Shown here one piece after another: positions 7,053 to 7,634 of a stretch of DNA of 7,634 nucleotides. This stretch comes from [Eubacterium] saphenum. Lineage in GTDB: Bacteria; Bacillota; Clostridia; Oscillospirales; Ruminococcaceae. The notes beneath the pieces were generated by a model. It had not been told where the DNA came from. It saw nothing but the letters and a program-made list of their open reading frames with translations, and made no database searches. The translations under genes and the position numbers were made by a program. The stretch spans positions 1 to 7,634 of the forward strand of contig SFHN01000052.1 of the NCBI GenBank assembly GCA_004555635.1, given 5' to 3'. The first letter of the stretch is position 1; every line of letters begins with the position of its first letter.

Positions 7053-7306
7053 ACCCGCTCCTTTCCCCCGCAGCTTATCTCGCAGACAGTTACGTTTTGC
7101 GCGTCCGCCCTGCGCAGGGCAATGACCGCGCCGCAGATGAGATAGGCGCGCGGGTCGCAAAGCGGGCTGCACCCAACGCAGCGAACCCTTGCGCCGCGCA
7201 TAAGCCCGATATCCAGCAGCCGCCTGCGCATACTGCCGTGGATAAGAAGGCTGTCTACAACGGCGCTTCCGCCTATCGGTATATCGTTAAGGCATTTCGT
7301 TTTCAT
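7049..7306 (-). CDS. feoA: Ferrous iron transport protein A
   Basis: 85-residue SH3-like cytoplasmic partner of FeoB, needed for Fe(II) uptake in characterised systems; its exact mode of action is unsettled. Family pattern: an IGGSAVVDSL strand, then MRRRLLDIGLMRGARV (26-41), a PL-x-DP turn (48-52), AYLICGAVIALRRADA (54-69) and a final NVTV strand (71-74). The usual Gly of the PLGDP turn is Cys here (C50). The protein is unusually cysteine-rich, with seven cysteines at 5, 43, 46, 50, 58, 75 and 79. An AAGGGT sequence lies 8 bases before the ATG (plus-strand 7315-7320). Its TGA stop shares four bases with the feoB start, so the pair is translationally coupled. No Fur- or DtxR-type operator could be recognised upstream. 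Confidence 0.9.
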   Translation of the reverse strand: MKTKCLNDIPIGGSAVVDSLLIHGSMRRRLLDIGLMRGARVRCVGCSPLCDPRAYLICGAVIALRRADAQNVTVCEISCGGKERV

Positions 7307-7357
7307 TTTCGCTCACCCTTTTCGCTTTGTAAAATGGGATTTTATGTCCCTGTCATT

Positions 7358-7363
7358 ATTATA
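7358..7363 (-). promoter_or_regulatory. Possible -10 element for feoAB
   Basis: A perfect TATAAT is read on the minus strand 52 bases before the feoA start codon, in AT-rich sequence. No convincing -35 is found at 16-19 bases spacing and there is no TG extension, so this is a weak call. If real, the feoA leader would be about 45 bases, too short for a known iron-responsive riboswitch. Confidence 0.3.
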
Positions 7364-7378
7364 TGCGCCGCGGGGAAT

Positions 7379-7619
7379 ATGGTTATTGAGGGTAAACGAA
7401 GCGAGGGAGAACAGCTTTTCAAATATAGTTCACAAATACAAATGGGAAACAATGCCCTTTAACGTGTTTGAGATGGGAACAGAAGAAGCGGATTTTAATG
7501 CTTTTCGGGTTTTAAGCGACGGCGGCGTGGTTATTGAGCCTATTCACGAGCTTCCGTGGAGCAAATGCTGTGCGATTGTTATTGATAAGTTTGGCGTGTG
7601 TTGGTGGATTTCCATTTGA
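7379..7619 (+). pseudogene. Truncated, apparently frameshifted VOC/PhnB-like (glyoxalase fold) protein
   Basis: The frame ending at 7619 encodes a typical C-terminus of PhnB-type VOC proteins: FNVFEMGTEEADFNAF, then LSDGGVVIEP, LPWSKCC and a final DKFGVCWW. The recognisable part is only about 55 residues, against roughly 130-150 for whole proteins. The expected preceding residues occur in another frame: that frame reads QIQMGNNAL and stops at 7460-7462. Removing one base from the CCC at 7455-7457 joins the two as MGNNA-FNVFEMG, in keeping with the GNN segment that precedes this strand in relatives. The left limit is uncertain: the upstream frame can be followed to an ATG at 7379 (MVIEG) and beyond, but no VOC N-terminus appears before it runs antisense to feoA. 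No ribosome binding site fits either frame. An alternative is a sequencing error in a shorter native gene. Metal-dependent VOC relatives have varied activities; none can be assigned here. Confidence 0.6.
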
Positions 7620-7634
7620 ATTATTTCAACTTAT

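Noticed and set aside
7053..7172. Forty-codon N-terminal extension of feoB
   Set aside because: It lies inside feoA in another frame, is Arg-rich and unlike any FeoB, and the ATG at 7052 has a good ribosome binding site.
7326..7352. Short inverted repeat GGGA-N7-TCCC in the feoA leader
   Set aside because: Arms of only four bases, expected by chance, and no T run follows.
7340..7400. Fur or DtxR operator upstream of feoA
   Set aside because: The AT-rich stretch has ATAATAAT but no convincing NATWAT array or TTAGG-type palindrome.
7344..7451. N-terminal part of the 91-residue plus-strand frame starting at the ATG at 7344
   Set aside because: It does not resemble a VOC N-terminus and lacks a ribosome binding site; only the part from about 7452 onward is family-like.

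Overview
The window looks like ordinary chromosome of an anaerobic, low-GC-branch Firmicute, most probably a Clostridia member of the Oscillospirales/Ruminococcaceae type. This is inferred from the gene set: a split B12-dependent methionine synthase activation protein, a TIGR03905-type TSCPD protein, a clostridial-type FeoB core, and a WYL regulator. The strong AGGAGG-like ribosome binding sites and fairly GC-rich codon use fit this. No search could be run, so the taxon is inference. I found no CRISPR array, rRNA or tRNA gene, insertion sequence or phage gene.

Left half (1-3743, plus strand): five tightly packed genes reading the same way, probably one transcript whose promoter lies left of the window. 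They are a PHP-family phosphoesterase (5' end cut off by the window), a short bacterial malic enzyme, a small four-cysteine TSCPD protein, methylenetetrahydrofolate reductase (metF), and a standalone methionine synthase reactivation domain. The last two overlap by four bases (ATGA). Together they point to supply of methyl-THF and upkeep of cobalamin-dependent methionine synthase, though the catalytic MetH is not in the window. A strong hairpin terminator at 3749-3779 ends the run.

Right half (3798-7306, minus strand): a WYL-domain transcriptional regulator with a near-consensus promoter of its own, preceded by the ferrous iron uptake pair feoA-feoB, which also overlap by four bases (ATGA). 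The regulator's 3' end converges on the plus-strand genes across the shared terminator. No terminator is visible between feoB and the regulator, so some read-through is possible, but nothing in the sequence proves that the regulator controls iron uptake.

Right edge (7307-7634): the feoA leader plus a decayed remnant of a VOC/PhnB-like protein on the plus strand, truncated at its 5' end and apparently frameshifted at a CCCTTT run.

The window is mostly housekeeping. The points most worth a second look are the altered SAM-binding motif and four-cysteine tail of the methionine synthase activation protein, the cysteine-rich FeoA, and the frameshifted VOC remnant. I do not see a convincing undescribed system.
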